A stretch of DNA of 64,000 nt, taken from NCBI GenBank assembly GCA_963575745.1, contig CAUYUJ010005780.1:691001-755000 (forward strand), read 5' to 3'. Below the pieces are notes generated by a model. The model saw only the letters and a list, made by a program, of their open reading frames with translations, searched no databases and was not told the DNA's origin. This DNA comes from Prorocentrum cordatum. Taxonomy: Eukaryota; Sar; Dinophyceae; Prorocentrales; Prorocentraceae. The translations under genes were made by a program, and so were the position numbers. Below are positions 63,465 to 64,000 of the stretch, piece by piece (position 1 is the stretch's first letter; every line of letters starts with the position of its first letter).

Positions 63465-63812
63465 CCGCATCTCCCTGCTCCCCTCCTCCTCCTCCTCCTC
63501 CTCCTCCCTCCTCCTCTTCGGACTCCTCCTCCGTCTCCTCCTCTCCATCCTCCTCCTCCTCCTCCTCCTCCTCCTCCTCCTCCTCCGCCTCCTCCCCCTT
63601 CGCCTCATCTTCTCCTCCTCCTCCTCCTCCTCCTCCTCCTGCTCCTCCCTCCTCCTCCTCCCCTCCTCCTCCCTCCTCTCCTCCTCCCTCCTCCTCCTCC
63701 TCCTCCTCCTCCCCTCCTCCTCGTCCCCCTCGTCCCCTCCTCCTCCTCCTCGTCCCCCTCGTCCCCCTCCTCCTCCTCCTCCTCCTCCTCCTCCTCCTCC
63801 TCCTCCTCCTAA
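63465..63812 (+). repeat. (CCT)n pyrimidine tract
   Basis: About 350 bases of CCT/CTC with few interruptions. Confidence 0.95.
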
Positions 63813-64000
63813 CCATCACGAACCAGAAACGAATAAAACCATAATGCCTTCCCGAATAAAACCAGAACGACGTCCTTATGAAAACCCACTCTCAAGTGGA
63901 CCAGAGGGCCACGATCCTCGTGAGGGGTGTTCCGGCATTGGGCGTCGGTGGGCCGTCGGCAGCGCTCCACATTGGGTCAGGGCCACGATCCATGTGAGAG
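63813..64000. other. No gene seen at the right edge
   Basis: AGGGCCACGATCC occurs twice (about 63906 and 63979). Nothing else seen. Confidence 0.5.

Overview
The window is nuclear DNA of a dinoflagellate. The best single clue is a 19-base match (30244-30262, + strand) to the conserved dinoflagellate trans-splicing leader, sitting just behind a pyrimidine tract. A tyrosine-recombinase (YR) retroelement whose gag, YVDN reverse transcriptase and methyltransferase-like domains are of a type I associate with dinoflagellates, decayed TTTAGGG-type telomere sequence, and very heavy loads of short dispersed repeats agree with this. Genus cannot be settled from the sequence. Introns make gene models outside the first 6 kb uncertain.

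Layout. 1-5743: three co-directional minus-strand protein genes of unknown function (the first runs off the left edge), saturated with a 12-base imperfect palindrome CCGCNACTGCGG that occurs in coding and spacer DNA alike and then stops abruptly. 5.8-30 kb: mostly non-coding, made of purine or triplet repeats, several small inverted-repeat (MITE-like) elements present in two copies, many arrays of a 10-12 bp CCAAGAGGCC unit, about 600 bp of decayed telomere repeat at 11.2-11.9 kb, a possible secreted-protein reading frame at 18.7-19.6 kb, and a 42-bp codon-phased tandem repeat at 28.1-28.7 kb. 30.2-31.1 kb: a leader relict followed by a broken plus-strand reading frame, best read as an mRNA-derived (retroposed) gene copy. 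31-41.9 kb: tandem and dispersed repeats with a possible membrane-protein exon at 36.4-36.8 kb.

41,938-48,633: a nearly full-length YR retroelement on the minus strand. In element order it reads A1 - gag - RT - RNase H - YR - methyltransferase-like - B1 - A2 - B2, with 94-96 bp A repeats and 86 bp B repeats in the split direct repeat arrangement known from Ngaro/PAT-type elements. Its genes are broken by several frame changes and the RT appears to lack part of its palm, so this copy is probably dead.

48.6-55 kb: CCAAG arrays, a 2.6 kb segmental tandem duplication and second copies of two small elements. 57.2-59.2 kb: one convincing minus-strand exon with an SH3-like look and one short arginine-rich plus-strand frame. 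60.7-63.8 kb: tandem repeats, (ACT)n, a GGGTAA/GGGTTC block, a 120-bp duplication, and long pyrimidine and purine tracts in opposed orientation. The window shows no operon-like logic; the three left-hand genes are the only likely gene cluster. I see no rRNA, tRNA or CRISPR array.
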